Assembly: GCF_000525995.1 (NCBI RefSeq)
Contig: NZ_AODL01000007.1
Location: forward strand, 441,252-505,251
DNA: 64,000 bases
Source of the DNA: Paenilisteria riparia FSL S10-1204
GTDB lineage: Bacteria; Bacillota; Bacilli; Lactobacillales; Listeriaceae
Direction: 5' to 3'
The translations under genes and the position numbers were made by a program. This document shows positions 8,817 through 21,918 of the stretch, piece after piece (within the stretch, counting starts at the first letter, position 1; each line of letters begins with the position of its first letter). The notes under the pieces were generated by a model, which was not told the origin of the DNA, made no database searches, and saw only the letters and a program-made list of their open reading frames with translations.

Positions 8817-11342
8817 TTATTCTTCTGTTGTTTCTCCATTATCGGTTTCTGGATTCTCGACTGTTTTAACAACTTCATTGCCCTCAGTCTCATCATCCAC
8901 AAATTCATCTTCTTCCTCTTTCGGCACTTTCGCCACCGTTGCAACGCGTTCTTCATCATCTAAGCGAATCAGTTTCACACCCATTGCACTACGACCAGTT
9001 TGCGAAATATCACCGACAGAGAAGCGAATCAGAACGCCGCCAATCGTCATTAACATCAAGTCCTCTTCACCAGTAACAGTTTTCAGAGCGACAAGATTTC
9101 CGTTTTTTTCCGTGATTGTAACGGTTTTAACACCCATACCACCACGATTGCGAAGCGGATAATTCTCGGCAAGTGTTTGTTTCCCATAACCCTTCTCGGT
9201 CACTACAAGCACCTTCTCGTCGTCTTCAAGGATTTCCATACCAATAACTTCATCCTCTTCACGCAACCGAATACCACGCACACCGGCAGCCGTACGACCC
9301 ATTACGCGAATATCGGTTTCCTCAAAGTAAATCGACTGACCAAATTTCGTTCCAATAATGATTTTCTTGCTGCCATCCGTCATTTGCACAGAAATCAGCT
9401 CATCATTTTCACGAAGTTCCACAGCACGCAAGCCGCTTTGACGAATCTTCGCAAATTGTGTCAACGTACTACGCTTCACAACACCAAGTTTCGTTGTAAA
9501 GAACAAATATTGATCATCCGTGAAATCACGCAAGTTAATTACCGCATTGACCTTCTCTTGACTCTCAATACCGAGCAAGTTAATAATCGGAATACCTTTC
9601 GCAGTTCGGCTGTACTCCGGAATTTCATATCCCTTCGCACGATAAACCTTCCCCGTATTCGTAAAGAACAGCAACGTATCATGCGTACTCGTCGCCACAA
9701 GATGCTCTACAAAATCATCTTCATGCGTTGACATACCTTGCACACCACGACCACCGCGACGCTGGCTACGATAAGTAGAAAGTGGCAAACGCTTGATATA
9801 ACCTTTGTTCGTAAGCGTAATCGCAACTTCTTCTTCTGGAATTAAATCTTCATCTTCCAAACTTACCAAATCACCCGCCAAAATTTCCGTACGGCGCTTG
9901 TCTGCATATTTCTCTTTGATCTCCGTCAATTCCTCACGAATAACCTCCAAAATACGCTCATCGTCCGCTAAAATTTCTTTCAGGTCTGTGATTAAAGCCA
10001 TCAAGCTATTAAACTCATCCTCAATTTTATCGCGTTCCAAACCAGTTAGACGTTGCAAACGCATATCTAAAATCGCCTGAGCTTGTTTATCAGAAAGACT
10101 AAATTGTGTCATCAAACCTTCTTTGGCAATATCTGCCGTTTTTGATGCCCGAATTAGTTTTATTACTGCGTCAATATTATCTAGTGCAATACGCAAACCT
10201 TCTAAAATATGCGCACGAGCTTCCGCTTTACGCAGTTCAAATTCCGTACGACGACGGATAACGATTTTTTGATGTTCTAAATAATGGTATAGAATTTCTT
10301 TTAAGTTCAGCACTTTCGGATGATTATTAACCAAAGCAAGCATATTAATACCAAAAGTCGTTTGCAGAGCTGTCATTTTATACAGATTATTAATAATAAC
10401 ACTAGCGCTAACATCTCGGCGAACTTCAATAACCATACGCATACCAGTACGGTCAGATTCATCATTGGCAGAAGTAATACCATCAATTTTCTTCTCACGA
10501 GCAAGTTCCGCAATTCGTTCTAACAAGCGAGCTTTATTGACTTGGTACGGCAATTCTGTAATAACGATTGTTTCTTTCCCATTATTCTTCGTCTCAATCT
10601 CTACACGAGCACGAAGCGTAATCGATCCACGCCCCGTTTCATAAGCACGACGAATTCCAGAACGTCCCATAATCATCCCAGCAGTTGGAAAATCAGGACC
10701 TGGGATATGTTCCATCAACTCACGAATCTCAATATCTGGATTATGACTAAGCGCAAGCACCCCATCAATAACCTCACCAAGATGATGCGTAGGAATATTT
10801 GTAGCCATACCAACCGCAATCCCTGAAGAACCATTGACAAGCAAGTTCGGGAAACGCGCTGGTAAAATATTAGGTTCCCGCTCCGAACCATCATAGTTAT
10901 CAACATAATCAATCGTATCTTTATTTATATCACGCAAAAGTTCCATCGAAATCTTCGACATTCTAGCTTCTGTATAACGCATCGCAGCCGCCATGTCTCC
11001 ATCGACAGACCCGAAGTTACCATGTCCATCAACAAGCATATTCCGATAACTAAAATCTTGCGCCATCCGAACCATCGTGAAGTAAACCGCCGTATCACCA
11101 TGTGGGTGGTACTTACCGATAACTTCCCCAACAATACGTGCAGATTTCTTATACGCTTTATCAGACGTCATCCCAAGATCATTCATCGCATATAAAATAC
11201 GACGGTGAACAGGTTTCAAGCCATCTCTAACATCTGGAAGTGCACGAGCAACAATAACACTCATTGCATAATCTAGAAAAGAAGTACGCATTTCTTTATT
11301 TAAATTTACTTCCGTTATTCTTGATTCTGGTGTTTCTGACAT
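8817..11342 (-). CDS. gyrA: DNA gyrase subunit A
   Basis: This is the 841-residue breakage-reunion subunit of gyrase. It shows [21 protein letters not shown], the catalytic-tyrosine motif [10 protein letters not shown] and the QRRGGRG GyrA box needed for DNA wrapping, followed by the beta-pinwheel repeats and an acidic tail. In the quinolone-resistance region it reads [12 protein letters not shown], with Thr rather than Ser at the E. coli Ser83 equivalent. It is separated from gyrB by a 99-base gap that carries two Noc-binding sites. Ribosome site AGGAGG precedes the ATG. Confidence 0.97.
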   Translation of the reverse strand: MSETPESRITEVNLNKEMRTSFLDYAMSVIVARALPDVRDGLKPVHRRILYAMNDLGMTSDKAYKKSARIVGEVIGKYHPHGDTAVYFTMVRMAQDFSYRNMLVDGHGNFGSVDGDMAAAMRYTEARMSKISMELLRDINKDTIDYVDNYDGSEREPNILPARFPNLLVNGSSGIAVGMATNIPTHHLGEVIDGVLALSHNPDIEIRELMEHIPGPDFPTAGMIMGRSGIRRAYETGRGSITLRARVEIETKNNGKETIVITELPYQVNKARLLERIAELAREKKIDGITSANDESDRTGMRMVIEVRRDVSASVIINNLYKMTALQTTFGINMLALVNNHPKVLNLKEILYHYLEHQKIVIRRRTEFELRKAEARAHILEGLRIALDNIDAVIKLIRASKTADIAKEGLMTQFSLSDKQAQAILDMRLQRLTGLERDKIEDEFNSLMALITDLKEILADDERILEVIREELTEIKEKYADKRRTEILAGDLVSLEDEDLIPEEEVAITLTNKGYIKRLPLSTYRSQRRGGRGVQGMSTHEDDFVEHLVATSTHDTLLFFTNTGKVYRAKGYEIPEYSRTAKGIPIINLLGIESQEKVNAVINLRDFTDDQYLFFTTKLGVVKRSTLTQFAKIRQSGLRAVELRENDELISVQMTDGSKKIIIGTKFGQSIYFEETDIRVMGRTAAGVRGIRLREEDEVIGMEILEDDEKVLVVTEKGYGKQTLAENYPLRNRGGMGVKTVTITEKNGNLVALKTVTGEEDLMLMTIGGVLIRFSVGDISQTGRSAMGVKLIRLDDEERVATVAKVPKEEEDEFVDDETEGNEVVKTVENPETDNGETTEE

Positions 11343-11378
11343 TTTTTAAGAAACCTCCTTCAAATTACAAACCGTATG

Positions 11379-11394
11379 TATTTCCCGGGAAATA
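11379..11394. promoter_or_regulatory. Noc-binding site (NBS) 1
   Basis: TATTTCCCGGGAAATA is a perfect 16-bp palindrome containing the Noc consensus ATTTCCCGGGAAAT. It lies in the gyrB-gyrA gap. Confidence 0.85.
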
Positions 11395-11407
11395 ATCATA
11401 TTGCGTT

Positions 11408-11423
11408 TATTTCCCGGGAAATA
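11408..11423. promoter_or_regulatory. Noc-binding site (NBS) 2
   Basis: This is a second identical TATTTCCCGGGAAATA palindrome, 29 bp from the first (start to start). Two sites in one 99-bp gap suggest a strong Noc nucleation point next to the origin. Confidence 0.85.
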
Positions 11424-11441
11424 TTATTTATTTTTATGAGC

Positions 11442-14553
<3,112 letters not shown>

Positions 14554-14575
14554 ATAACCCCTTATCCCTCTTTAA

Positions 14576-14809
14576 TCAGCCTTGTTGGATTTGGACTTTG
14601 CCCTCACCTGGAACTAAAACAACATCGCCATTTCGCAACTTACGACCGCGACGATTATCTTCTTCCCCGTTAATATACACAACATTCTCACTTAAAAATG
14701 CCTTTGCCATGCCACCAGATGAGATAACATCCATCATTTGAAGCAGTTGTCCAAGTGTTATAAATTCGGTATTAATTTTAATACTATCCGCCAATTTTTT
14801 CACGTCCAA
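14576..14809 (-). CDS. yaaA: S4-domain RNA-binding protein YaaA
   Basis: A 77-residue protein consisting almost entirely of one S4 domain: a helical part (TLGQLLQMMDVISSGGMAKAFL), VYINGEEDNRRGRKLRNGDVV, and a short basic tail. The homologue between dnaN and recF in firmicutes is thought to act on ribosomal large subunits. It is 22 bases upstream of recF and probably cotranscribed. Confidence 0.9.
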   Translation of the reverse strand: MDVKKLADSIKINTEFITLGQLLQMMDVISSGGMAKAFLSENVVYINGEEDNRRGRKLRNGDVVLVPGEGKVQIQQG

Positions 14810-14918
14810 TCTTAATAAGCCCTATTCTTCTATTTTACTCGAAAATCAGGCAGAACACAACGAAATTATTTATATATGCGTTTTTTAGCTTATTTTTGCA
14901 AAACCAAGTAGGGGGATA

Positions 14919-15413
14919 TTATTTTGGTTTATAAATAAATATGGGGCTTCTGAGCGGATTTTTATTTTTAAAGCACAAAACTTCCTTCGTTCCTTGCTTC
15001 CAACCGGCATCTTTAAAACCGATAGACAAAAATAAGTTTTTTGCAATCGTGTTTTCAGGTGTCACGGCAACTTTTACTTCGATGCTTTCCGGATTTTTTA
15101 CAAAAACAAAGTCCACCAATTGCTCCAAAGCACGGCGTCCAATTCCTTGGTGTTGATAATCTTTATCGACTAAGAAGCCCGAAATCCAATGATTGTCCTT
15201 CGAGTCATTTTCAAATGTATACATAATAAAACCAACAAGTTGGTCCTCTGAATAAATTCCATACGGCGTGAATACAAGATTTGAATCCGCAGGCTCGTCA
15301 TGACTCCACATTAAAGAGTCAGCAACCGAGTCTACAAACGGCTTTTGTTCACGAAAAACACTTAATTCTGAAGCTGCTTCCCATTTTTCAGGTTTTAATT
15401 TTCTTACAAACAT
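14919..15413 (-). CDS. GNAT family N-acetyltransferase
   Basis: A 164-residue GCN5-related acetyltransferase. The acetyl-CoA motif A is visible as GFLVDKDYQHQGIGRRALEQLVDFV, and motif B as VAVTPENTIAKNLFLSIGFKDAG. The arrangement resembles spermidine/aminoglycoside-type GNATs, but the substrate cannot be read from sequence. It lies between the MATE exporter and yaaA, an extra gene relative to the usual Listeria order as I recall it. The + strand reading frames over this gene are not convincing. Confidence 0.8.
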   Translation of the reverse strand: MFVRKLKPEKWEAASELSVFREQKPFVDSVADSLMWSHDEPADSNLVFTPYGIYSEDQLVGFIMYTFENDSKDNHWISGFLVDKDYQHQGIGRRALEQLVDFVFVKNPESIEVKVAVTPENTIAKNLFLSIGFKDAGWKQGTKEVLCFKNKNPLRSPIFIYKPK

Positions 15414-15454
15414 CTATATTCTACTCCTTTATCTTAACTCTAATATCTATTCTA

Positions 15455-16807
15455 CTATACATCTTTCTTGATAACAGCTTTGCGCATCCAACGGCCCGAT
15501 TTATATCGCCACAAGCCAAGCATTGTCGCACTAACCCAAGCAACCGGTGTCGCCCACCATAAGCCCATATAACCTAAGAATTGTGACAAAATGAAACCAA
15601 TCGCAAGCCTAGAAGCCAGTTCAAAAATGCCCATCCAAAGCGGCACAATCGCATCACCAGTTCCACGTAACGTTTCCCGAACGACGAACAAAATTCCGAC
15701 AACAACATAGAATAATGACACAATTTTCAAGTAGCCTGTTCCGATGGTCAAAGCTTCCGTCGCCGAGCTATCCAAAAACAACGTTAAAAACTGATGCGCA
15801 AAAATCTGTACTAGTACAGTAAGCGTCAAACTGACAACTGTCACGACTTTTATCCCAGACCAAAAGCCTTCTTTAACACGATCAATTTTTCCAGCTCCCA
15901 TATTTTGACCAGCAAACATCGAAGACGCTGCACCAAAGGCAATACCAGGCTGATATGTAAGTGAGTCAATCCGACTTGCCGCCGTGTAAGCCGCAACAAC
16001 AGTCGCACCGAAACTATTAATCAAGCCTTGAATCGCCATATTTCCAATCGAAATAAACGAACCTTGCAACGCAGAAGGCAACGCAATTCGGAAAATCTCC
16101 TTGAAAATCGCGCGATCAAAATGTAAATCCTTCTTTTTCAAACGCATATAAGGCACATGCCGATACCCATAAATAATACATAAAATAGCCGAAACCAACT
16201 GACTCACAACGGTTGCCCAAGCTGCACCAGCGACTCCTAAATCAAGTCCAACTACAAAAAGAAAGCTAAGCGCAATATTCAACAAGGATGAAATAATAAG
16301 AAAATAAAGCGGCGTAATCGAGTTCCCAAGTGCCCTTAAAATAGCCGAAATCCCGTTATAAAGCCCCATCGGTAAAATACCAATAAACAAAGTCGTCATA
16401 AAAAGCACAGAATCATCTATTATTTCTTTTGGTGTTTGCAATAAAAGTAGCAACGGTTTGGCAAGGACAATCCCAATGATCGTCAAGACAACTGAAACCA
16501 ATCCAATCATGATACTAGTCGTTGCAATAACTTGTTTCAAACGATGGTAATCCTGAAAACCAAAATATTGTGCCACAACAACCGAAACTCCGCTCATCAA
16601 ACCAATCACTAACGAAATAATGAAAAAGTTCAACGCATTTGTAGCCCCAACAGCAGCCAGAGCGTTCACACCAACAAATTTTCCAACAATCATCGCGTCA
16701 ACCATCGTATAAAATTGCTGAAATAGATTTCCAATCAGCATCGGCATCGCAAAATAAAAAATAATTTTTGTCGGATTTCCTGTTGTCATGTCTTTAATAT
16801 TGGCCAT
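15455..16807 (-). CDS. MATE family multidrug efflux transporter
   Basis: 450 residues with about 12 membrane helices and the MATE pattern. It opens IKDMTTGNPTKIIFYFAMPMLIGNLFQQFYTMVDAMIVGKFVG, with an internally related second half (PSALQGSFISIGNMAIQGLINSFGATVVAAYTAASRI). The family exports cationic compounds with Na+ or H+. A MATE gene right after dnaN is a Listeria hallmark (the position of lmo0003). Start ATG 16807 has GGAGGG upstream. Confidence 0.88.
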   Translation of the reverse strand: MANIKDMTTGNPTKIIFYFAMPMLIGNLFQQFYTMVDAMIVGKFVGVNALAAVGATNALNFFIISLVIGLMSGVSVVVAQYFGFQDYHRLKQVIATTSIMIGLVSVVLTIIGIVLAKPLLLLLQTPKEIIDDSVLFMTTLFIGILPMGLYNGISAILRALGNSITPLYFLIISSLLNIALSFLFVVGLDLGVAGAAWATVVSQLVSAILCIIYGYRHVPYMRLKKKDLHFDRAIFKEIFRIALPSALQGSFISIGNMAIQGLINSFGATVVAAYTAASRIDSLTYQPGIAFGAASSMFAGQNMGAGKIDRVKEGFWSGIKVVTVVSLTLTVLVQIFAHQFLTLFLDSSATEALTIGTGYLKIVSLFYVVVGILFVVRETLRGTGDAIVPLWMGIFELASRLAIGFILSQFLGYMGLWWATPVAWVSATMLGLWRYKSGRWMRKAVIKKDV

Positions 16808-16851
16808 TGTTCACCCTCCTTACACAAACCATGTAATGCTATGTACACAAC

Positions 16852-16882
16852 AAAACCCGCCCAATTCTCATTAGGCAGGCAA
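16852..16882 (-). terminator. dnaN terminator
   Basis: On the - strand GCCTGCCTAA and TTGGGCGGGT pair over 10 positions (three G-U) and are followed by TTTTG, 8 bases after the dnaN stop. Confidence 0.6.
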
Positions 16883-16890
16883 ATTTTAGA

Positions 16891-18036
16891 TTAATACGTA
16901 CGAACCGGTGTAATCAGTTGTAGAATTTCATTAGGGTTTTCCGCATCTTTCGGACGCAATACAAACGGTCGCATTGTTCCAGAGAAAGAAATTTGAATAT
17001 CCGCGCCATCGAAAGCACGCAACGCATCCATCATGTATTTCCCGTTGAATGAAATTTTCAGCTCCTCACCAGTGAAGCTTTGACTAAACACTTTTTCGGA
17101 AACATTTCCGACTTCTGGTGAATTAGAGGAAACTTCTACTTGGCCATTTTCCAATGTCATCAATTTGATTACGTTATTTCGATTTTCACGAGCAAGTAAG
17201 GACGCACGATCAATCGCTTGTAAGAATGATTTGGCATTTATAACTAAATCAGATTTCGTTTCAGTTGGAATAAGACGAGAAGTATCAGGATAACTGCCTT
17301 CCAAAAGACGCGAATAGAAAAGTAAATCTTTTAATTTAAACAGAATTTGGTTGTTGGCCAGTACCATTTCAATAGAATCTGTACCTTCATCCAAAATTTT
17401 ATTTAGCTCTGACAAACTTTTACCAGGAATTACGATATTGTATTCCTCATCGATTGCTGTTGCTAGTGGAATTTCGCGCAATGCAAGACGATGACTATCC
17501 GTTGCTACTGCGGTTAGAACATTGTTTTTAATAATCCAGTTCACACCCGTTAAAACAGGACGAACTTCAATCGCCGAAACAGCAAAAACAGTTTGACGAA
17601 TAATGTTTTTAAGTACAGAAATCGGGATTTGAATACTTTTTCCAGCGCTAACTTCTGGTAATTTCGGATATTCTGCGGGATCAAGTCCAATCAAGTTAAA
17701 TGATGCTTGGCCAGACCGAATATTAGTTTGATAGTTAGTCGTTACTTCTATTTCCACATTTTCATCAGGTAAACGACGAACAATATCACCAAAGTAACGA
17801 GCTTGCAATACAATACCACCAAAAGTTTGAACCTCGACCAAAACTTCATCATTTTCAATAAGAGGAATGAAAGCTTCAATCGAAATATCCGAGTCACTCC
17901 CAGTAAGCGTTACACCTTCATCATTTACAGTAATTTTAATCCCAGTCAAAATTGGAATCGTTGTTCGTGAAGAAATAGCACGTGTTACTTCGTTCACCGC
18001 TTGAACAAGACGGTCGCGCTGAATTACAAATTTCAT
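16891..18036 (-). CDS. dnaN: DNA polymerase III sliding clamp (beta subunit)
   Basis: The 381-residue beta clamp has three repeated clamp folds. Visible landmarks are MKFVIQRDRLVQAVNEVTRAIS, GSDSDISIEAFIP, ATDSHRLALREIPL and the C-terminal hydrophobic-pocket segment GTMRPFVLRPKD. The C-terminus is VRTY. ATG 18036 is chosen because GGGGGG lies 7 bases upstream and the N-terminus matches the family; the earlier in-frame codon would add MGGFL. Downstream of dnaA with a DnaA-box-containing spacer. Confidence 0.97.
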   Translation of the reverse strand: MKFVIQRDRLVQAVNEVTRAISSRTTIPILTGIKITVNDEGVTLTGSDSDISIEAFIPLIENDEVLVEVQTFGGIVLQARYFGDIVRRLPDENVEIEVTTNYQTNIRSGQASFNLIGLDPAEYPKLPEVSAGKSIQIPISVLKNIIRQTVFAVSAIEVRPVLTGVNWIIKNNVLTAVATDSHRLALREIPLATAIDEEYNIVIPGKSLSELNKILDEGTDSIEMVLANNQILFKLKDLLFYSRLLEGSYPDTSRLIPTETKSDLVINAKSFLQAIDRASLLARENRNNVIKLMTLENGQVEVSSNSPEVGNVSEKVFSQSFTGEELKISFNGKYMMDALRAFDGADIQISFSGTMRPFVLRPKDAENPNEILQLITPVRTY

Positions 18037-18144
18037 GAGAAAACCCCCCATTTTTAATTTCTTTTTCTAAGTATAGCATTTCTTAGCGAATATGTTTAAT
18101 TAATTAATAAAAAATCGTAGTAATAGTAATAGGCGCTGTGGATT

Positions 18145-18228
18145 TGTGGATAAGTATAGTTGAAGTTAGCTCTCCGAAAGTTTTCCACATGTTAATAACT
18201 TGTTAATAACTTGTTCCGGTTATCCACA
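18145..18228. promoter_or_regulatory. oriC, dnaA-dnaN DnaA-box cluster
   Basis: TGTGGATAA at 18145-18153 and TTATCCACA at 18220-18228 are perfect DnaA boxes in opposite orientation. TGTGGATTT at 18137 and TTTTCCACA at 18181 are near matches. This is the equivalent of the incC half of a bipartite firmicute origin. Confidence 0.8.
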
Positions 18229-18382
18229 AAATGCACAATAATAAATGCTTGGTTTTGTGGCGTCCTATATTAAAAACCTACTCTTTAGAAACTTCACGCC
18301 CGCTGCAAAAATCAAAAGAGGATTTTTACTACGGACGCTTCTGTTTATTTAAGTATTTAACGGACTTCTTTGGTATTCTATT

Positions 18383-19742
18383 TTAAAATAAATTCTGTGG
18401 TTTTCTCAGATTCTTTTCAATCTCGGCTAGGTCATTTTTAAAGATTTTGATCGCTTTTTAGTAGTTGCGATATTTTTTCATGGGCATGGATGACCGTTGT
18501 GTGATCACGTCCGCCGAATTCGTCGCCTATTTTTGGTAGAGAGGCATCGGTTAGCTCGCGGGATAGGTACATTGCGATTTGTCTTGGATAAGCAATGCTT
18601 TTCGTGCGTTTTTTTGCTTTGAAGTCTTCTAAACGAACGTGATAATATTCACCGACTGCTTCTTGAATATCAGGAATTCGAATCACGTGGGATTTTGAAT
18701 TCGGAATGATGTCTTTTAGGGCCTCAGCCGCTAAGTTAGCGTTGATGTCTTTGTTTACAAGTGAAGAGTAAGCGACAACGCGAATTAGTGCGCCTTCCAG
18801 TTCACGAATGTTGGAATCGATTTGATTCGCAATGTAAAGCATTACCTCGTTAGGAATATCAAGCCCATCTGCTTTAGCTTTTTTGCGCAAAATGGCAATT
18901 CGAGTTTCTAAATCAGGTGGCGTAATATCTGTAATCAAACCCCACTCAAAACGCGAACGCAAGCGGTCTTCCAGTGTTGGAATCTCTTTTGGCGGGCGGT
19001 CACTTGAAATAATAATCTGCTTTTGCTCATCATAAAGCGTGTTGAACGTATGGAAAAACTCTTCTTGTGTTCCTTCTTTTCCAGCTAAAAATTGAATATC
19101 ATCGATAAGAAGAACATCAACATTTCTATACTTATTTCGAAAGTCCTCAGCTTTATTTTCACGAATAGAGTTAATGAATTCATTGGTAAACTTCTCACTA
19201 GAAAGGTACATGACTTTTGCATTTGTTTTGTGTTCCAATACATAATGACCAATAGCATGCATTAAATGCGTTTTTCCAAGTCCGACACCACCATAAATGA
19301 ATAGCGGATTATAAGCCTTTGCAGGCGCTTCGGCTACAGCAAGTGAGGCTGCATGGGCGAATCTATTTCCTGATCCAATAACGAATGTATCAAAAACATA
19401 ACGTGGATTTAGCATGTGTTTGGAATTTTCTTCATCTATATCATCATCCAAATTGCGAGGTTTTGGTGGAATATAGTTATCAAATACTTCATCTTTTTCC
19501 CCATCAATAAAGCGAACTTCGAAATTTTCGCCCGTAATTTCTTGCAAAATATTGGATATGAACTGCGAATAGCTTTTTTCAAGCCAATCTCGAACAAAAT
19601 TATTTGGTGCAGTAACGATAAAGGTGCTGCCTTCAAGCGAATGCGCAGTGGTTGATTTCATCCAAGTATCGAAACTAGGTTTGCTCATATTTTGTTTAAC
19701 AATTCGCAAGGCTTCTTTCCATATATCTTCAATTGTCTGCAC
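18383..19742 (-). CDS. dnaA: Chromosomal replication initiator DnaA, frameshifted near the 3' end
   Basis: DnaA binds oriC and opens it. Domain I starts [15 protein letters not shown] at a GTG start (19742) with AAGGGGGG 7 bases upstream; an in-frame ATG at 19784 adds a non-family extension. Walker [11 protein letters not shown], Walker [10 protein letters not shown] and the DNA-binding signature [15 protein letters not shown] are intact. As read, the frame stops at 18438 after KSDQNL. Removing one T from CTTTAAAAATG (18440-18442) restores [19 protein letters not shown] and a stop at 18383, which matches the normal Listeria C-terminus and length. A sequencing error is the likeliest cause; a real loss of the last 17 or so residues is the alternative. 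Confidence 0.95.
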
Positions 19743-19776
19743 TTTTTTTCCCCCCTTTTTTAAATAAACGTAAAAG

Positions 19777-20170
19777 TTATCCACAGAATTATAAAGCCGT
19801 GGATAAAGTTATACAGGGGTTGTTTAGAAGTTATCCACAAAGCTAAAGTTAACTGTGGATAAATAATGTTATCCCCAAATATTTTTCTATTCGACAATTG
19901 ATATAATATCAGAAAATCAGCACAATCGCAAGGGATTTCAAATTCTATCCACAAAGTTGTGCGGATGTGGAAAAAAGATGTCCACAAGATATGAACTTGT
20001 GCATAACTTGTGAACTAGAACTGTACAAAAAAATTAGTGAAATTGACTTATCCACATCTTCCTGTGGTTAACTATGCCCTAATTGTGAATAACTTTCGTA
20101 AAATCTTTAAAGTTATCCACAAAAACAGTATATTTGTTCACTTATCTTAGTTAACTAGTAATTATCCACA
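19777..20170. promoter_or_regulatory. oriC, rpmH-dnaA DnaA-box cluster
   Basis: Perfect DnaA boxes are at 19777, 19831, 19854 (reverse), 20048, 20113 and 20162. Near matches are at 19798, 19869, 19945, 19998 and 20084. The 578-bp gap between dnaA and rpmH is AT-rich, especially 20,170-20,300, where unwinding could start. Gene orientation switches here from - to +, as expected at a bidirectional origin. Confidence 0.9.
19903..19931 (-). promoter_or_regulatory. dnaA promoter
   Basis: On the - strand TTGCGA (19931-19926), 17 bases, then TATTAT (19908-19903). DnaA boxes at 19777-19877 lie just downstream, consistent with autoregulation. Confidence 0.55.
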
Positions 20171-20275
20171 GTAAGGAAACTATTTTATTTTTGTTACAGT
20201 TTTGGGTATATTTCACATACGAAATATGATATTATGAAAGATGGAGTTTTTATATTTGCTTTTTAGTAAAGTATA

Positions 20276-20304
20276 TTGACAAATTCTATATATTTCTGTA
20301 CAAT
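20276..20304 (+). promoter_or_regulatory. rpmH promoter
   Basis: TTGACA (20276-20281), a 17-base spacer and TACAAT (20299-20304) make a near-consensus vegetative promoter 60 bases before rpmH. Confidence 0.8.
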
Positions 20305-20363
20305 ATCTAAGACTGTCTATACGAGTGAATTTGTATTAGGCCTTTTTATAGGAGGTGTAACTA

Positions 20364-20499
20364 ATGAAAAGAACATACCAACCAAGCAAGCGTAAAAGAA
20401 AAAAAAGTACATGGTTTCCGTCAACGTATGAGTTCTAAAAACGGACGTAGAGTTTTAGCAAGTCGTCGTCGTAAAGGAAGAAAAGTTTTATCTGCGTAG
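20364..20499 (+). CDS. rpmH: 50S ribosomal protein L34, frameshifted in a poly-A run
   Basis: The ATG at 20364 follows TAGGAGGTG. The first 14 codons give [14 protein letters not shown], but an eight-A run then shifts the frame and stops early. With seven A the product reads on as [15 protein letters not shown] and ends RKGRKVLSA at 20499, the standard 44-residue L34. The interval is 136 bases, one more than 45 codons, which confirms a single extra base. L34 is a highly conserved 50S protein, so this is almost certainly a sequencing error. Confidence 0.93.
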
Positions 20500-20500
20500 A

Positions 20501-20530
20501 CCACTGAAAAAGACTCAGTGGTTTTTTTTT
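20501..20530 (+). terminator. rpmH terminator
   Basis: CCACTGA and TCAGTGG pair around AAAAGAC-type loop bases and are followed by nine T, directly after the rpmH stop. Confidence 0.85.
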
Positions 20531-20575
20531 GTTGAAGCGCTAATGGTCAGCAAAGAAACTACGTCGGAGTAAACC

Positions 20576-20620
20576 GTTAATCCATCAGTATGTTCCTAAA
20601 TAAGTTATTGATGGATTAAC
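20576..20620. repeat. 12-bp perfect inverted repeat upstream of rnpA
   Basis: GTTAATCCATCA (20576-20587) and TGATGGATTAAC (20609-20620) are exact inverted copies with a 21-base spacer. No T-run follows. It lies in the rpmH-rnpA gap, 38 bases before the rnpA start, and could be an operator or an mRNA structure. Confidence 0.6.
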
Positions 20621-20658
20621 AGGGATGCCTATTAATTTTGATTGAAGATGGAGATTTT

Positions 20659-21012
20659 ATGAAAAAAGCATATCGTATTAAGAAAGATGATGAATTTCAA
20701 CGCGTTTTTAAAAAAGGAAAATCGTTTGCAAATCGCCAGTTCGTTGTTTACATATTAAAGAGGGAAGATTTGGCGCATTTTCGAATTGGACTTTCTGTAA
20801 GTAAAAAAATTGGAAACGCTGTCGTACGTAATCACATTAAACGGCGTATTAGACAAACCTTTCATGAACTGAATGAACAAATCGTTCCAGGTCATGACTA
20901 TATTATTATCGCCAGAAAACCGGCGGCCAATATGGATTTTCATGAAATTAAGAAGAGTTTGATGCATGTTTTGAAACTTGCAAGAGTTTTGAAGCAAGGT
21001 CAGAAGCGATAA
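20659..21012 (+). CDS. rnpA: Ribonuclease P protein component
   Basis: 117 residues, normal for the protein that assists RNase P RNA in maturing tRNA 5' ends. The RNR-type signature appears as [32 protein letters not shown] 20659 has GGAG 6 bases upstream and gives [13 protein letters not shown], the family N-terminus; the in-frame codon at 20638 is not supported. Confidence 0.95.
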   Translation: MKKAYRIKKDDEFQRVFKKGKSFANRQFVVYILKREDLAHFRIGLSVSKKIGNAVVRNHIKRRIRQTFHELNEQIVPGHDYIIIARKPAANMDFHEIKKSLMHVLKLARVLKQGQKR

Positions 21013-21054
21013 TTTTGTGGGAATAATACAGGCGGAGAGTGGAGGTAGCACTAT

Positions 21055-21918
21055 TTGAAGAAGAAAATGAAATGGAAGAAGAAGTTACTATTTGCAGGAC
21101 TAATGATTGGACTCGTAGCTATTTTAGCAGGTTGCGGTGTTTCAACATCACCAATTACATCAGAGTCAACGGGATTTTGGAGTCATTACATCGTTTATCC
21201 TTTATCCGAAGTCATTATATGGTTTGCTAATTTATTCGGCGGCAACTATGCGATGGGAATCATTATGACAACCGTTGTTATCAGACTTCTTATCATGCCA
21301 CTAATGATTAAGCAACTAAAGAGCCAGAAAGCAATGACGTCATTGCAACCACAAATCAAAGAACTACAAGAAAAGTACAAATCAAAAGATCGCGAAACAC
21401 AGCAAAAACTGCAACAAGAAACAATGCGTTTGTATCAAGAAAACAATGCCAATCCAATGATGGGATGTTTACCTTTACTAATCCAAATGCCGATTCTACT
21501 TGGCTTCTATCAAGCTATTAGTCGGACCGCAGAAATTAAGACGCAAGATTTCCTATGGATGACATTGGGAGACAAAGATCCATACTTTGTTTTACCTATT
21601 TTAGCGGCCCTGACGACGTTTATTTCTTCTAAATTATCTATGATGGGTCAAACACAACAAAATAAATCAATGAATATGATTATTTATTTCATGCCAGTGA
21701 TGATTTTAGTAGCAGGTATTAGCTTACCATCCGCACTAGCACTTTACTGGGTAGTCGGAAATATCTTCACGATTTTCCAAACTATGTTAATCAACAATCC
21801 ATTCAAGGCGAAGCGCGAAGCCGCGGCCTTAGAAGAAGCTAAGAGGGAAGAAGAAAAGCTTAAAAAGAAAGCAGCAACCATGACAGCATCGAAAAAGGGA
21901 GGTAAGAAGAGAAAGTGA
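21055..21918 (+). CDS. yidC: Membrane protein insertase YidC (SpoIIIJ type)
   Basis: 287 residues. The N-terminus carries a lipoprotein signal with lipobox LAGC. The YidC core has five membrane segments: VIIWFANLFGGNYAMGIIM, the cytoplasmic coiled region SLQPQIKELQEKYKSK, MGCLPLLIQMPILLGFYQAI, and later helices, then a lysine-rich tail. The likely start is TTG 21055 with GGAGG 9 bases upstream; ATG 21067 is an alternative. It overlaps jag by 4 bases. YidC inserts membrane proteins with or without SecYEG. Confidence 0.93.
   Translation: MKKKMKWKKKLLFAGLMIGLVAILAGCGVSTSPITSESTGFWSHYIVYPLSEVIIWFANLFGGNYAMGIIMTTVVIRLLIMPLMIKQLKSQKAMTSLQPQIKELQEKYKSKDRETQQKLQQETMRLYQENNANPMMGCLPLLIQMPILLGFYQAISRTAEIKTQDFLWMTLGDKDPYFVLPILAALTTFISSKLSMMGQTQQNKSMNMIIYFMPVMILVAGISLPSALALYWVVGNIFTIFQTMLINNPFKAKREAAALEEAKREEEKLKKKAATMTASKKGGKKRK

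Noticed and set aside
19436..19636. Open frames overlapping dnaA on both strands
   Set aside because: They lie wholly within a well conserved gene and have no start signals; the same applies to the many antisense frames over gyrA, gyrB, mnmG, qox and rha genes.
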